NCBI RefSeq assembly: GCF_019320115.1
Contig: NC_089582.1
Coordinates: forward strand, 116,752,637 to 116,816,636
DNA from: Miscanthus floridulus
Taxonomy: Eukaryota > Streptophyta > Magnoliopsida > Poales > Poaceae
Reading direction: 5' to 3'
DNA: 64,000 nucleotides
The notes under the pieces were generated by a model, which was not told the DNA's origin, ran no database searches, and saw only the letters and a program-made list of their open reading frames with translations. Shown here in pieces: positions 15,001 to 24,661 of this stretch (position 1 is the first letter of the stretch; every line of letters starts with the position of its first letter). A program made the position numbers and the translations under genes.

Positions 15001-15083
15001 AAAAGTTTTGAATACCAAGTTTGTTCAGTTCATCAAGATCTACAATCCTTATATAGGCCATTTTTCATTTGAGAAAGTTTGAA
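1..15083. repeat. 522-bp satellite array with 3- and 4-monomer higher-order units
   Basis: AT-rich tandem array of about 29 monomers of 522 bp; it runs off the left edge. A diagnostic monomer recurs at 2088, 1565, 2088, 2088, 1566, 1566 and 2088 bp, that is 4-3-4-4-3-3-4 monomers. Unit starts fall at 3, 2091, 3656, 5744, 7832, 9398, 10964 and 13052. Four monomer types are distinguishable: A (minus-strand 65-codon open frame), B (AGTAGTATGAACTC), C (AGATATTGCTAAG) and D (CTTGGCATTCAGAG). Three-monomer units carry a B/C hybrid. The last unit (from 13052) is more diverged, as expected at an array edge. The open frames inside it are by-products of the repeat, not genes. Related copies lie at 40556-41240 and, much diverged, at 32880-33560. 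Confidence 0.97.
3..524. repeat. First complete satellite monomer, containing a long imperfect palindrome
   Basis: The left part (about 36-132) and the part at about 209-310 are inverted versions of each other: both carry the block ACAATTGTAGATCTTG or its complement and the block CAAACTTGGTATTC or its complement. At the centre (137-177) is a tighter palindrome, TCATTTGAGCAAGTTTGAC against its near-complement, with 17 of 19 positions pairing around CAA. A third, direct copy of the arm lies at about 380-470. The monomer is therefore built from one roughly 100-bp module present in both orientations. Confidence 0.85.
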
Positions 15084-15322
15084 TAATATCCGGATAATAT
15101 CCGTTTGAATAATATCCGGATATATCCGATACTTAACCGGATTATCCGATATCCGCCGGATATCGATGATATTACATTCGTATTTGATATCCGCCTAAGA
15201 TATCCGTTTTATTATCCGTATCCGAAAAAAATTACGGATATCTGAGTAACTATCCAGATAAGTGTTCATATTTGTTCGGTCGAACGGACGGTCAAATAAA
15301 TATCCATACCATTTTCATCCAT
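15084..15322. other. ATCCG/CGGAT-rich block at the satellite edge, possibly a hAT subterminal region
   Basis: The satellite breaks off in mid-monomer at GAGAAAGTTTGAA and is followed by about 240 bp packed with ATCCG and CGGAT motifs (TATCCGGATA, GATATCCG and similar). It ends in TTTTCATCCATA, which resembles an Ac-like hAT terminus. No left terminus or 8-bp target duplication was found, so the assignment is weak; it may be a truncated element that broke the array. Confidence 0.35.
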
Positions 15323-15359
15323 AGTGGCAGGGGGCAGCCACGCTGGCGGGTGCTTCCGT

Positions 15360-15890
15360 TGGAGATGCTTTTCACGTGTACATGCTATCGCCGGTTGCAT
15401 TAGAGATTATTCGGGTACATGTCACATTCTTATTGCACAACGTGGTCATCTCTGGTTCTTGCACGTTTCAGGTTCTTACTGGACCACATGTCGGGACACT
15501 GTTGTTCTATATGTCAGTTTTCTATTGGCACACGTGTCGTGTTGCGGTTGGATCACGTGTCACTTCTTTATTGGATCATGTATCATATTTTTATTAGTCC
15601 ACGTGGCGTGACCACAATACCCCGCGTGTCTTTCTTTTACTCGACCACGTGTCTCGATGTTGTACGTCCGCGTGTCGGTATTTTATTGGGCCACGTGTCG
15701 CGCCCTAAGCTATCCACGTGTCTTTTTCTGATTCGACCACGTGGTAGGACGGATTTGTACAACGTATTTTGTTTGTATTGGCTCATGTGCCCTGTCATGG
15801 CTGTTACACGTGTCATTCGCTGATCCGTCCACGTGTCAGATTCTTATTTAATAACGTGCATATGCCGGATCTACCACGTGCACACCAATC
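15360..15890. repeat. G-box array: degenerate minisatellite with 11 CACGTG palindromes
   Basis: Perfect CACGTG hexamers start at 15373, 15531, 15554, 15600, 15646, 15692, 15715, 15738, 15807, 15830 and 15875. Many are in the ABRE-like context CCACGTGTC, often preceded by TTATTGG or ATTCGA, with near-misses between them (ACATGTC, GCGTGTC). Many adjacent spacings are 23 bp or a multiple (23, 46, 46, 46, 23, 23, 69, 23), so the array is a decayed tandem repeat of about 23 bp. The overlapping plus-strand open frames here are products of the repeat. Confidence 0.85.
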
Positions 15891-16633
15891 ATTACATCAG
15901 AGAAAATAATTTCAGATCTACACGGTTGCCCAAAATGACTAGATCAGAGAAAATGCATAATTACGAAATGACGCATCATCCCGATCTAGAAGAACGAAAC
16001 AAAGGAACAGGAAGGAGCAATCGAAAAGAGGAGAACAATGGGAGGCCTAACTTGTCAGGTCGTAGCACCAGCGAGCAGGTAGGACTCGAGGGCGGTGGAC
16101 CGGCAGCGGCGGCGGTATTAGGGTTAGGCCGAGCACTGTTCCAGCGATGCTCGTCCACACCAGCAAACCTTTGGGAACAGCAGGAAGATAACCAACGCGA
16201 CGGCCGCCACCGACGAGGGCACCAGACCGTGGTGTCTAGGACGGCGGCAGCAGGCCGACGAGCGTATCGAGGGACGGCGCGTGCGGGGAGAAGGTGCGGC
16301 AAGCGGAGACGAGAAACGATGGGGTCAGAAGAGTGTGGAAGAGAGCGGACGTGACCGGGAGGGATCTAGAACAAAGATTCCGCGTATATATTTGTCGGCT
16401 GCCCGATTCGGACGGAAAGCAGGAGGGATCGCCTGCAGACCAATGGAATCGAGCCAGGAATCACCGAAGCCGGCTAATGCAAGCAGAATCAGCTTGTAAG
16501 AAGTGCTTGCGCGGGTAATCTTGGCCGTTAATGAAGGGAATCAAACGGTAGAACTAATTTGGATAGACGTGGACACGTTTTCTTAGACAGGAGCTGTCAC
16601 GATTTGTAGTTTTAAATAAGAAATAAACATATA
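15891..16633. other. Unassigned GC-rich stretch, no supported gene
   Basis: 15891-16080 is mixed sequence. 16080-16360 is GC-rich, with open frames on both strands (up to 173 codons plus, 108 codons minus) that are Arg/Gly/Ala-rich and show no recognised domain. The composition resembles a grass gene leader or first exon, or the interior of a nonautonomous transposon. 16500-16630 is AT-richer and featureless. Confidence 0.4.
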
Positions 16634-16889
16634 CTACTTCTGTACTGAAAAGGATATAATTATAGGTTACGTGCCGGTCCAAGTGTTTTACGTTTGACCA
16701 AGTTTTTAGTAAAAAATAATATTCACATTTATGGGTCCAAATAAATTTATTATGAAAATATATTTCATAATTAATCTAATGATATTCATTTGATATTATA
16801 AATATTTATATTTTTTTATTTATAATTGGTCAAACTTGATATACTAAAACTACTGTTCTAGAATTGCAATCTTTTGGGGATGGAGGGAG
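16634..16889. mobile_element. Stowaway-type MITE (Tc1/Mariner)
   Basis: The right end reads GGATGGAGGGAG, the inverse of the typical grass CTCCCTCC terminus. The left end, CTACTTCTGTACTG, is a degraded version of it. The element is flanked by TA on each side (16632-16633 and 16890-16891). The inner parts of the ends remain complementary (GGATATAATTATAGG against its partner near CTAGAATTGCAATC). It is about 256 bp and AT-rich, with no coding capacity. Confidence 0.75.
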
Positions 16890-17156
16890 TACATATAAGA
16901 CCCTGTTTGGATCCCTCTAGTTTTTAAGAATCTGGTTTTTGAAACTGGGTGGGATCAAACAGGCTAGTTTTTGCCTAGTTTTTTTTTGTCAGTTTTTGTC
17001 AGATTCTTAAAAACCAAGAAACTGTTGATACCCAGCTTTTGCCAGTGTCGGGGACCAATAGCAGCGTACTCGAAGAGGAGGAGCTAATGATTATCACATT
17101 GATTTATCCAAGCGGTCAAGCGCTCGACTGCAGCTCCAACCGACCACTGGGGGGCA

Positions 17157-17366
17157 GGCTCCGCCTCGCCCGACCTCTGGGACAGGGGCTCCGCCTCGCC
17201 TGACCGCCGGGGCACGGGCTCCGCCCCGCCCGACCTCTAGGTCGGAGACTCCGCTTCACCCGATCGCCAGGGCAGGGGCTCCGTCTCGCCCGACCGCCGG
17301 GGCACGGGCTCCGCCCCGCCCGATCTCTGGGACAAGGGCTCTGCCTCGCCTGACCTCTCAGGCGAG
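17157..17366. repeat. 30-bp GC-rich minisatellite, seven units, inside the solo LTR
   Basis: Seven consecutive 30-bp units begin GGCTCCGCCTCGCC or close variants (17157, 17187, 17217 and so on). Alternate units share either CTCTGGGACA or CGCCGGGGCA endings, hinting at a 60-bp higher-order period. The open frames on the minus strand (Gly/Arg/Ser/Pro-rich) are repeat by-products. Confidence 0.85.
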
Positions 17367-17780
17367 GCTCCCAATGTGAGCCCACACCGCCGCCAACCAC
17401 TACGAGACGGAAAGTACGACCCAAGGCCAAACTTCTGGCACCGTGCAGGGAGCGTGCGCATCTCATCATGACCTATGCCCACGATATGTCACACCAGAGA
17501 ACTCACACCACCAACAGTGATGGACGCGTGGTCACTATGCTGCCTACTCCCTGCACGGTCGCTGACCAGAACGCCGCTCCGCCGCGTCGCCCGTCGAGAC
17601 GGGATGGGACGCCATGACCCGCTGACGACGAAAGGGCGTGGCATCAGCGGCAATCAGACACCCAGCGCGGAGCCGTCCTTGTCACCCTATCCAATACCAG
17701 CAGGGCCCGCGTGAAGAAAAAGAATGTCTTCCCCTTAACATTTACCCCTCTATCTCTCTCTGTAACCTGATCATCCCCTT

Positions 17781-17792
17781 GGACTATAAAAG
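17781..17792 (+). promoter_or_regulatory. TATA box of the solo LTR
   Basis: GGACTATAAAAG lies about two thirds of the way into the LTR, where the U3/R boundary is expected. It is followed by GGGGAGACAGG. A solo LTR may still initiate transcription towards the right, away from the minus-strand DUF1668 gene. Confidence 0.6.
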
Positions 17793-18339
17793 GGGAGACA
17801 GGACGCCCTATGGAGGACACAGCGAGAGACGATTGAACACGGCTCGATACGCCCCAGCAGCATACGCACGCACCAGAGACTTGGGATCATTTCCCTTTCT
17901 CGTCCGTTTGTAACCCCTACTACAAACCTTCAGTGCTAGTAACACGAGCAGCAGCAACGAACTGTACGTAGGGACTTTCTGCCCGAACCAGTATAAACCT
18001 CCTCTAAGCACACCATCCGAGTCAGACGCGCAAATATAAATTTACTAGTTGGTGACTCAAAACACCGACAGACAGTTTTTGTGACCCTGTGAGCAATAAA
18101 TGAAACTAGATTCTTAAAAACTAAAGGATCCAAACACCCCACCAATTTTTACTTATAATCTAGATTTTAGAAACTAGAGACAAAAATTGTTTTTAAGAAT
18201 CTGAAACTCATCAAACAGGCCCTAATTTTATAACATTATAGAATACCCAAACTAGCATAATCATATATTATGGTAGGAGACTAGTTGAAGTGGCTCCAGC
18301 ACTAATACGACTACATTATTTGTGCATAATGTAACTTAA

Positions 18340-19434
18340 TCACATCCAGAAAGCAACAGGCTTCCAATGCGGATCAGGAAACTGATGAGCATCGGTCATC
18401 TCGTAGGACCGCACCTTGCGCTGTGTAGTCACGAGCTGTCCTTGTCCATCGTACTCCAGACCAAACGTGGTGACCGCGAGCACACGGCGATGCGGGTAGT
18501 AGCCATCGTTGTGGAGGCGCCGCAGATCCTCCTCGTCGTCACGCGCCAGCGACTCAACCAGGCAGTACCTGCTGCTGCCCATGCACACGAGCGTGGCCCC
18601 AAGGTGCCTCCTCGACTTCGCGTCGAACAGCTGGTCCTTGCCGAGCTTCCAGGCGGGCAGGCTCGTGAGGTCGGCCGAAGCCGGCGCGACGTCGCAGCAG
18701 CAGAGGTAGCCTAAGCCGCCCTCATGGCAGCAGAGGCCCACCCAGGCGTCCAGCTCAGCATCGAAGTAAGCCTCGTCTTTGAAAGGCAGGAACCAGTTGC
18801 CATGCGACACCCATTCCCGGCTCTCCGTGTCGAAGGAGAACGTGCGCCTGTCATGGGAGACGAAGAATGTGCGCCCATCGGGGTGCAGCACGAAGGACCA
18901 TATGCGGTGACAGTGGTCAAAGGGCGGGGGCGAGCCGACTCGGCTCCACGACCACCCCGCGTCTTCTGGGTACGTGCTGTCAGGCGGTGGCGCCACGGCG
19001 CTGAGCATGTCGAAGTGGCCTCCTCTTAGAAGGTAGAGGCTGCCGGCGACGGACGCGAATAGTGGTTTAGAGGAGAGCTTATTGCCGCCGCGGCCTGGCC
19101 AGGGGCAGACGGCGAGCGCCGTCGTCTGGACATCGAACACTGGGAAGGCAGGGTAAGGAGATGGCTGCATGGCAAGGATCTTGGTGCCGTGGGAGGCGAA
19201 ATACCAGGAGCGGCCGTGACGGGCCTCGAAGCGGACAACCGGGTGCTCGGGGAGGGACTCCGGCCCGGCGTCGGAGGGGTCGAAGGCGTCGACATCGACC
19301 TTGTAGACGCTGTATCCCCTCTCCCAATCATCCAGAATGAGATAGAGATGCTTCTTCTGCTGCTTGAAACGCTTGGCCGCGCGGTGGCACTGGCAGCAGG
19401 GCTCAAGCTCGCACCGATGACGCTTGTTCGACAT
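18340..19434 (-). CDS. DUF1668-type single-exon protein, 364 aa
   Basis: Intact uninterrupted frame with typical GC-rich grass coding sequence. The protein starts with a basic, Cys-rich stretch followed by LILDDWERGYSVYKVD, and then has features I recognise from the grass-expanded DUF1668 family (PF07893): HGTKILAMQPSP, PVFDVQTTALAVCPWP, FVLHPDGRTFFVS, a WSW motif, FDTESREW and DAELDAWVGLC. The family looks like a beta-propeller or kelch-like fold; its biochemical role is not established. The start at 19434 gives the length normally seen for the family, and the stop follows VAFWM. No signal peptide or membrane segment is evident. It lies between the solo LTR/MITE cluster and about 1.9 kb of noncoding DNA and is one of three convincing host genes here. 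Family assignment is from memory of motif order. Confidence 0.8.
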   Translation of the reverse strand: MSNKRHRCELEPCCQCHRAAKRFKQQKKHLYLILDDWERGYSVYKVDVDAFDPSDAGPESLPEHPVVRFEARHGRSWYFASHGTKILAMQPSPYPAFPVFDVQTTALAVCPWPGRGGNKLSSKPLFASVAGSLYLLRGGHFDMLSAVAPPPDSTYPEDAGWSWSRVGSPPPFDHCHRIWSFVLHPDGRTFFVSHDRRTFSFDTESREWVSHGNWFLPFKDEAYFDAELDAWVGLCCHEGGLGYLCCCDVAPASADLTSLPAWKLGKDQLFDAKSRRHLGATLVCMGSSRYCLVESLARDDEEDLRRLHNDGYYPHRRVLAVTTFGLEYDGQGQLVTTQRKVRSYEMTDAHQFPDPHWKPVAFWM

Positions 19435-21331
19435 GCTCTCCGACGCGCTCTATTTTTTTAGGTAGAAACCGACGCGCTCTCTTTCCTAGTCCTCAAGGGG
19501 CAATCAACTCCTGTATGGTCCCTACGTACCATATATATTTTCGTCTCGCCCTGCCCACAGTCCGAGTCTCCGATACCTCTTCGTCTTCCGACTCGACACC
19601 TCCCGGGTTCCGCTTCCTTTCCGTCCGATCCCGATTCCTTGCCGTAGAGGGAAGAAAAATCCTATGCGATCCTCATAGGACGCTGCGTGCTAGACTCCTG
19701 TACAGAGGTAGCGTTGTAGACAACTATTATTTTCTCCTAATATTCTCATAATATGATATTTCTATCTCTTTGTTATTTCCCAAACAAGAGATGATTTATT
19801 GTTCTGCATATCCAACATTGTCGTGCGCGCGCTTAGTGTGTTGGATTTCATCTTCATGATGATCCTCTTCATGAGATGCTTAAACTTCTTTATGAGGTGT
19901 TCTCTTCATGAGAATGGAGGAGTTTATTCATATTTTATTTAACAAGTATACACTAAACTAGAACCCACAGGCGTCCCCATAGATTTTAGCTTGATAGTAT
20001 ACAACATTTAGTTTACTACTAGTAAACACAACTTCTGGTTTGTAACTTCAAGTTATACCTCTTATTTTTCTAAAATATCTGGCATATGCTCCGCTTCATG
20101 CTTCACAAGAATTAGTGCGTGATACTATTCTGCTTCATGCTTCAAGGAATATTTTACTCCAAAGATCATTTTCCTTCCGTGGAAATAATATTTGGCATTT
20201 AAAATAAGCTTTCTTTCCACCTAATGCCAATATTAGATCTTTAATAGTATACTTCAAAAGATATCCCTTATCATGGGTTTAAAATAGTTAAAATTCATGT
20301 ATCTCCAACTAGAAGTGGATGCCCATTCATGTATGCTATGATGAAGTTTTATGGAAAATATTCACGCACATGTTTAAACATGGGGGTTAGTATTCATTAA
20401 ATGTAGCAAGCTAGAATACGTAAAGTGCACTTAAGAATGTTCAGCATTCCTACAAACTCAGGGATGTTCTCCCCCTGATTTGCACATATTATAGTTTAGA
20501 AAATTATTTTATTATCTAGTTTTTTTATTGTTTAGCTAAAAAAATTATTCAAATACTCATACATTAAAAAATGGACCATACACTTATAATGTATAAAATA
20601 CGCAACATTCAAATTCACATGGAATTTCTTCTAGAATTTTCTAATTGCTATTAATGTAAAATTCCCTAAATGTCTTTTCTTCATAAATCCCAAATCATCA
20701 TTAATTGTTTTATCTATCCACTCAAATTCCACTATAATCTATCCCATTCAATTGGATCACTTTTCCATTTAGCCAATTTCAATTTAAGCAACTCCCATTG
20801 ATCATAGGCTACTTGGCCCTAAAACAATTTATTGCTTATACATGCGATCCATTGAAAGCAAGATATTTCTTAGTTCAACGGAACTATAGACATAGCGCAC
20901 TAGCTAGCCAATCTAATTATGAGGAAAGTGCAATGTAGCTACTAGCTACAAATATAGCTGCTATGCTAATATTCATGTAGGAGTGGAGATAGTTGTAGCT
21001 CGACGAGAGCACAACATAGTGATACACATTCATGGGTAATATGAAATGTTGGTATTCAATCCAACCTAATAGATAACAACAAAATGTAAAGCTCCAAGCT
21101 TACTTGCAATTAGTGCAATATAGAGAAAGTTAACTCGCCTGGAAGGGACGCGGCTAGGACTACAAGTCCTGATATATGCACTTAAAGACAGATTTAGGAA
21201 GGCTATGCCTATGAAATATATATTACCCATATTTTTTTATGCCTTTACCCGAAATTCCTCTCCCTTTTCATGCCATAGTTACTTCAAGTAGTAATAAAAT
21301 TCATGCATTTATGAATAATCATTTCAAAATG
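19435..21331. other. Intergenic, no gene seen
   Basis: 19435-19750 is the upstream region of the minus-strand DUF1668 gene, including an 11-bp duplication (CGACGCGCTCT at about 19441 and 19468). From 19755 to 21331 the sequence is AT-rich without long open frames. The phrase GATGTTCTCCCCCTGATTT near 20462 resembles wording found near Copia termini, but no LTR boundaries could be drawn. Confidence 0.5.
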
Positions 21332-21718
21332 TAACACCCTCTATGTTACGCCTTAAGCCAGTCACTAAATCATGTCATGAGCATCATGTTTATGTGATAA
21401 TGCATGTGATAAAGTATGAAGATAAGTTTCCTTGTCACCAAAATGATTAATGAAAATGTTAAATGAAAAGTGCTCCAAGAGTTCATGTTATATCAAGTAG
21501 GGTTGGAAACCAATTTTTATTGAACAAAAATATTATAGAACATGTATGTGACCCTAAATAAAGTTTGAAGTATAAACTTTGTAGAGGACAATGCAACTCT
21601 TGTCTTAGAAAAATAATATTGCTAGCTAGTATTTCTAATAGCGTAGAAATGGAATTTGAAATCAAATTCAGCCCAAGACTTAGCAAATTCTAAAGTTTGA
21701 AAACAGTCAGACTTCTCC
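21332..21718. mobile_element. Possible LTR fragment
   Basis: The stretch opens with TGTAACACCCTC, an LTR-like start seen in grass Gypsy elements, and is AT-rich and noncoding. No matching end or target duplication was found; it may belong with the debris to its right. Confidence 0.3.
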
Positions 21719-22851
21719 ATTGATCAACTGGTCGGACCGCTAGGTTCATGGACTTCGGCGCTGACCAGTTGATTGGACTGTTCACCGGTAGCTTCTACTC
21801 AATGCTCACTTCGCCGCCGACCAGTTGACCGGACTCCTCGGCGCTCGGACATCGCCAGCTACGCCGGGGACTCCTCGGTGCTCGGACATCGCCAGCTATG
21901 CCAAGGACTCCTTAGTGTTTGGATTCTTCGTGCAAGCATCGCCAGCTAAGCTGAGGATCCCTTGGTGGTCAGATCTTGCTACGTCTCATCGGTGTGCTAT
22001 CAAGCTGCTCCATGTTGTTCGGATCAGGGTGCTAATCTTGGGCAGCACATCTGGGGTCTTGATACACGCATGTCAGATGATGTCGGCAAGCTTTTAGACT
22101 TCTTTTCTTTGACCCTACTACAAGATTCATTCTTTATCTTCTAGCAGGCTCGGGGGCTAAGTGGCTACACTTCACCTGGCGGTGAATGTAGTGCTTATTT
22201 CTTAATTTACCCTCCTTATTGATGGAGTCTAAGTGGCTACACTTCTCCTAAGTGGAAGAATTTTCAAATTTTATCTTGAGCTCCTTACATCCTTATGGCA
22301 AGCCTTACTTGGGATACACTGCTCGGCGATGGCACACACTGCTCGGCGATGGCTCACACTGCTCGATGACGGTTCACAACTGCTCGATAACTCATCACGG
22401 TGGTCGGACCATGAGTTTGACTGCTCGGCTTTGTTCGCACCTGCTCGGACAAGCTCAAGCTGTGGGGGTACGACCCCCGATAAACACGGCAGGTCACATG
22501 GGTGGCGCCCCTAGGGGTGGCCTCGCCCACAAGACAAAGGCGTGCTCGGCACTGGTCGATGTGCACCGCAAGATATTGTATAGTACCAAATAGGATACTT
22601 TCTTTGTAACCCTACCCCTCCAGAGTATACAAGGAGAGGTAGAGGTCCCCTAGTCAACATCTACATACATCTCAATGCAATACATCAGAACACAGGATGT
22701 AGGTATTACGTCATACTGATGGCCGAACCAGTCTAAATCTTGTGTCTCGGTGCTTGTATTACCATCTAGTTCGTATCACGCGCACCCCCACCGATTTATC
22801 TACTACCGTAGATATAGACCTCGGTAGACTGCCAACCAGATTTCGTCGACA
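21719..22851 (+). mobile_element. Truncated LTR retrotransposon: 3' untranslated part plus LTR
   Basis: 21719-22460 contains short imperfect direct repeats typical of retrotransposon 3' noncoding DNA: CTCGGACATCGCCAGCTA at about 21844 and 21883, CTAAGTGGCTACACTTC at about 22156 and 22228, and several TGCTCGGCGATGG units near 22320-22360. 22461-22851 looks like an LTR, starting TGTGGGGGTACG and ending TTTCGTCGACA. The element stops there and LINE sequence follows at once. No matching 5-bp duplication is present (CAAGC against CGGCC), so this is a fragment, not a clean insertion. Confidence 0.5.
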
Positions 22852-23770
22852 CGGCCCAACTCGAGGAGCTGCACTTACATGTAGGTGTTTCACGTGGTCC
22901 AGCGAGAGAGATCTGACAACTCTCGAACGGCTATTCACCATGGCTGACTGGCTACAAGCTTACCCTAATCATGTCCTCAAGGCTTCTTCGGATTGCTCAG
23001 ACCACTGCCCCTTGCTCCTGTTGACCGATGCAATTCCGTGGGTGAAGAAGAGATTCCGGTTTGAACCCTACTGGACCAAAATCCTGGGCTTCATGGAGGT
23101 GGTCGTGTCGGCGTGGTTGGCTACGTTGATTCATGCTGACCCTTTCCGCATCCTGGACTACAAGCTCCACAACGCAGCCAGAGCATTGAGGAGTTGGAGT
23201 GTCAAGAAGATTAGTAGTGTGCGACTACAACTTGCTCTGGCCAGGGAAGTGATTTTGCGTTTCGATGTGGCCCAGGAGCATAGAGTGTTGTCCGCGCAAG
23301 AGGCCCAGTTGCGGAAGGTGCTCAAAGTGAGAGTACTTGGTCTTGCTTCCCTTATTCGCATGATGGCTAGGCAGCGATCAAGAATGCTTTTCCAGGCAGA
23401 AGGGGACGCAAATACGAAATTCTTCCATCTCATGGCGTGTCACAGGAAGCGAAGAAGCTATATTCATTCACTTAGAGTACAAGGCAGTGAGGTGGTCAGG
23501 GATGAGGCGATGGCGCAGGCACTCTTTCAGCACTACGATCAAGTACTTGGATCCAACTTTGTATATTCTAGGAGGTTTGATCTGAACCTCATCGGGCTGC
23601 CATCTATCGACCTTGCTGGCCTTGAGTTGTATTTTACCAAGGAAGAAATTTGGTCCGTCATCAAGGAGTTGCCAAATGACAAGTCACCTGGCCCGGATGG
23701 GTTCACTGGGTTATTCTACAAGAAGGCATGGCCCATCATCAAGGCTAATGTAATGCATGCTTTCAACGCG
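22852..23770 (+). pseudogene. LINE ORF2 piece 1: endonuclease end and start of reverse transcriptase
   Basis: The frame carries the end of an exonuclease-endonuclease-phosphatase domain (FTWSSERDLTTLERLF, then SDHCPLLL), a linker, and the start of the RT domain (ELPNDKSPGPDGFTGLFYKKAW). Most of the endonuclease is missing, as usual for 5'-truncated LINEs. The frame ends in the target duplication GCG at 23768-23770, where the small CACTA inserted. The same frame resumes at 24665. An apparent frame slip near 22875 separates LEELHL-like codons from FTWSS. Confidence 0.8.
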
Positions 23771-24661
23771 CACTACCGGAATCCTCAAATTTACCGAGTG
23801 TTTTTTTGTTTGCCGACTGTATTCCCTCGGACACTCGGCGAACAAGTCCTTTGTCAAGTGTTGCACTAAAAACACTCGGAAAAAAAACACTCGGCAAATA
23901 GGGGGTTTGCCGAGTGTAAAAAAACACTCGGCAAATAAATAAAATCTTTTTTCTGAAAAAGAAGGAGAAGAAAAAATATTGAGAAAAAACTTTTCCGAGT
24001 GCTCATATCTGTAACACTCGGCAAAAAAAGGACAAGAAAGAAATGAAAAAAAACTTTGCCGAGTGCCCCAATCTAGGACACTCGGCAACCAAAAAAATAT
24101 CATACTTAACCCCATCGCCCCCTCTCCTCCCGGCCCCCAACGCCCCTCTCTCTCCCGAACCCCAGCGCGCCCCTCTCCTCCCACCGGCGCTGCCTCCCTC
24201 CCCTCCTCTCCTAGCCAGCCTCTTCCCCTCCGGCCGCCGCCCCTCACGTCCGCTCCCGGCCCCCTCATCCGGTGCCCCCTTGTTGGATCCGTCGCCCCTC
24301 CTTCCCCGGTGGCGTGGCAGCCCCTCCTTCCTCGGCGGCGTGGCCCCTCCTTCCCCGGCGGCGTGCCCGACGGCCCCTCCTTCCCTGTGGCGGCGTGGTG
24401 GCTTTGTGGTGGTGTCGGCGGTGGCATGGGCGGTGGTGGAGGCAGTGGCATGGGCGGTGGTGGCGGCCGGCGAAGCAGGGTGATTTTTTTCAAAAAATGT
24501 TTGCCAAGTGTTTTTTTGGCACTCGGCAAAGTCTATGTTGAGTGCCCAACGATTGACACTCGGCAAATAGCACTTTGCCATTAAAACCTACGCCGAGTGG
24601 CATTTGCCGAGTGTTACACTCGGTAAACCATTTGCTGAGTGCCCTCCTAGTTCCCGTGGTG
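23771..24661. mobile_element. Small nonautonomous CACTA element, TGCCGAGTG family, 891 bp
   Basis: It starts CACTACCGGAATCC and ends GTTCCCGTGGTG, a degraded inverse of the same terminus (last base of the CACTA core changed, CACCA). The 3-bp target duplication GCG is exact (23768-23770 and 24662-24664). Subterminal regions are dense in GCCGAGTG/CACTCGGC in both orientations (23795-24080 and 24500-24640), the presumed transposase-binding motif. The core, 24120-24480, is very GC-rich; open frames there (Pro/Arg or Gly-rich) have no recognisable domain. It encodes no transposase. Confidence 0.9.

Larger units (their letters stand above)
17046..18070 (+). mobile_element. Solo LTR of a Gypsy-like retrotransposon
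   Basis: It begins TGTCGGGGACC and ends AACACCGACA, giving TG...CA ends with a 6-bp inverted terminus (TGTCGG/CCGACA). Flanking 5-mers are GCCAG and GACAG, one mismatch from a target duplication. It has a TATAAA at 17785 and no internal retroelement genes, consistent with unequal LTR recombination. It sits inside the MITE at 16899-18222, so it is the younger of the two. The plus-strand orientation is set by the TATA box. Confidence 0.75.
16899..18222. mobile_element. Tourist-like (PIF/Harbinger) MITE split by a solo LTR
   Basis: The left end GACCCTGTTTGGATCC and right end AAACAGGCCC form terminal inverted repeats of the GGGCCTGTTTGG type, flanked by TAA at 16896-16898 and 18223-18225. Without the 1025-bp LTR inside it, the element is about 300 bp. 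An additional inverted copy of the end motif (GGATCCAAACACCCC, near 18125) suggests a composite or duplicated MITE. Confidence 0.65.

Noticed and set aside
1..15083. CRISPR-like or centromeric CentO/CentC-type repeat
   Set aside because: The 522-bp unit has no spacer pattern and does not have the roughly 155-bp period of the known grass centromere satellites.
15324..15823. Three overlapping plus-strand open frames over the G-box array
   Set aside because: They follow from the repeat in all three frames and show no domain or codon preference.
15833..16354. 173-codon plus and 108-codon minus open frames in GC-rich DNA
   Set aside because: Opposing frames over the same GC-rich stretch with no recognised domain; composition explains the length.
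17116..17482. Arg/Gly/Ser/Pro-rich minus-strand frames in the solo LTR
   Set aside because: Direct product of the 30-bp minisatellite.
22461..22851. Clean solo LTR inserted in the LINE
   Set aside because: Flanking 5-mers do not match and no LINE sequence is recognisable on its left, so it is treated as a fragment adjoining a truncated LINE.
23711..24584. 272- and 192-codon minus frames and 173-codon plus frame in the small CACTA
   Set aside because: They run through subterminal motifs and the GC-rich core, overlap each other on both strands and lack domains.
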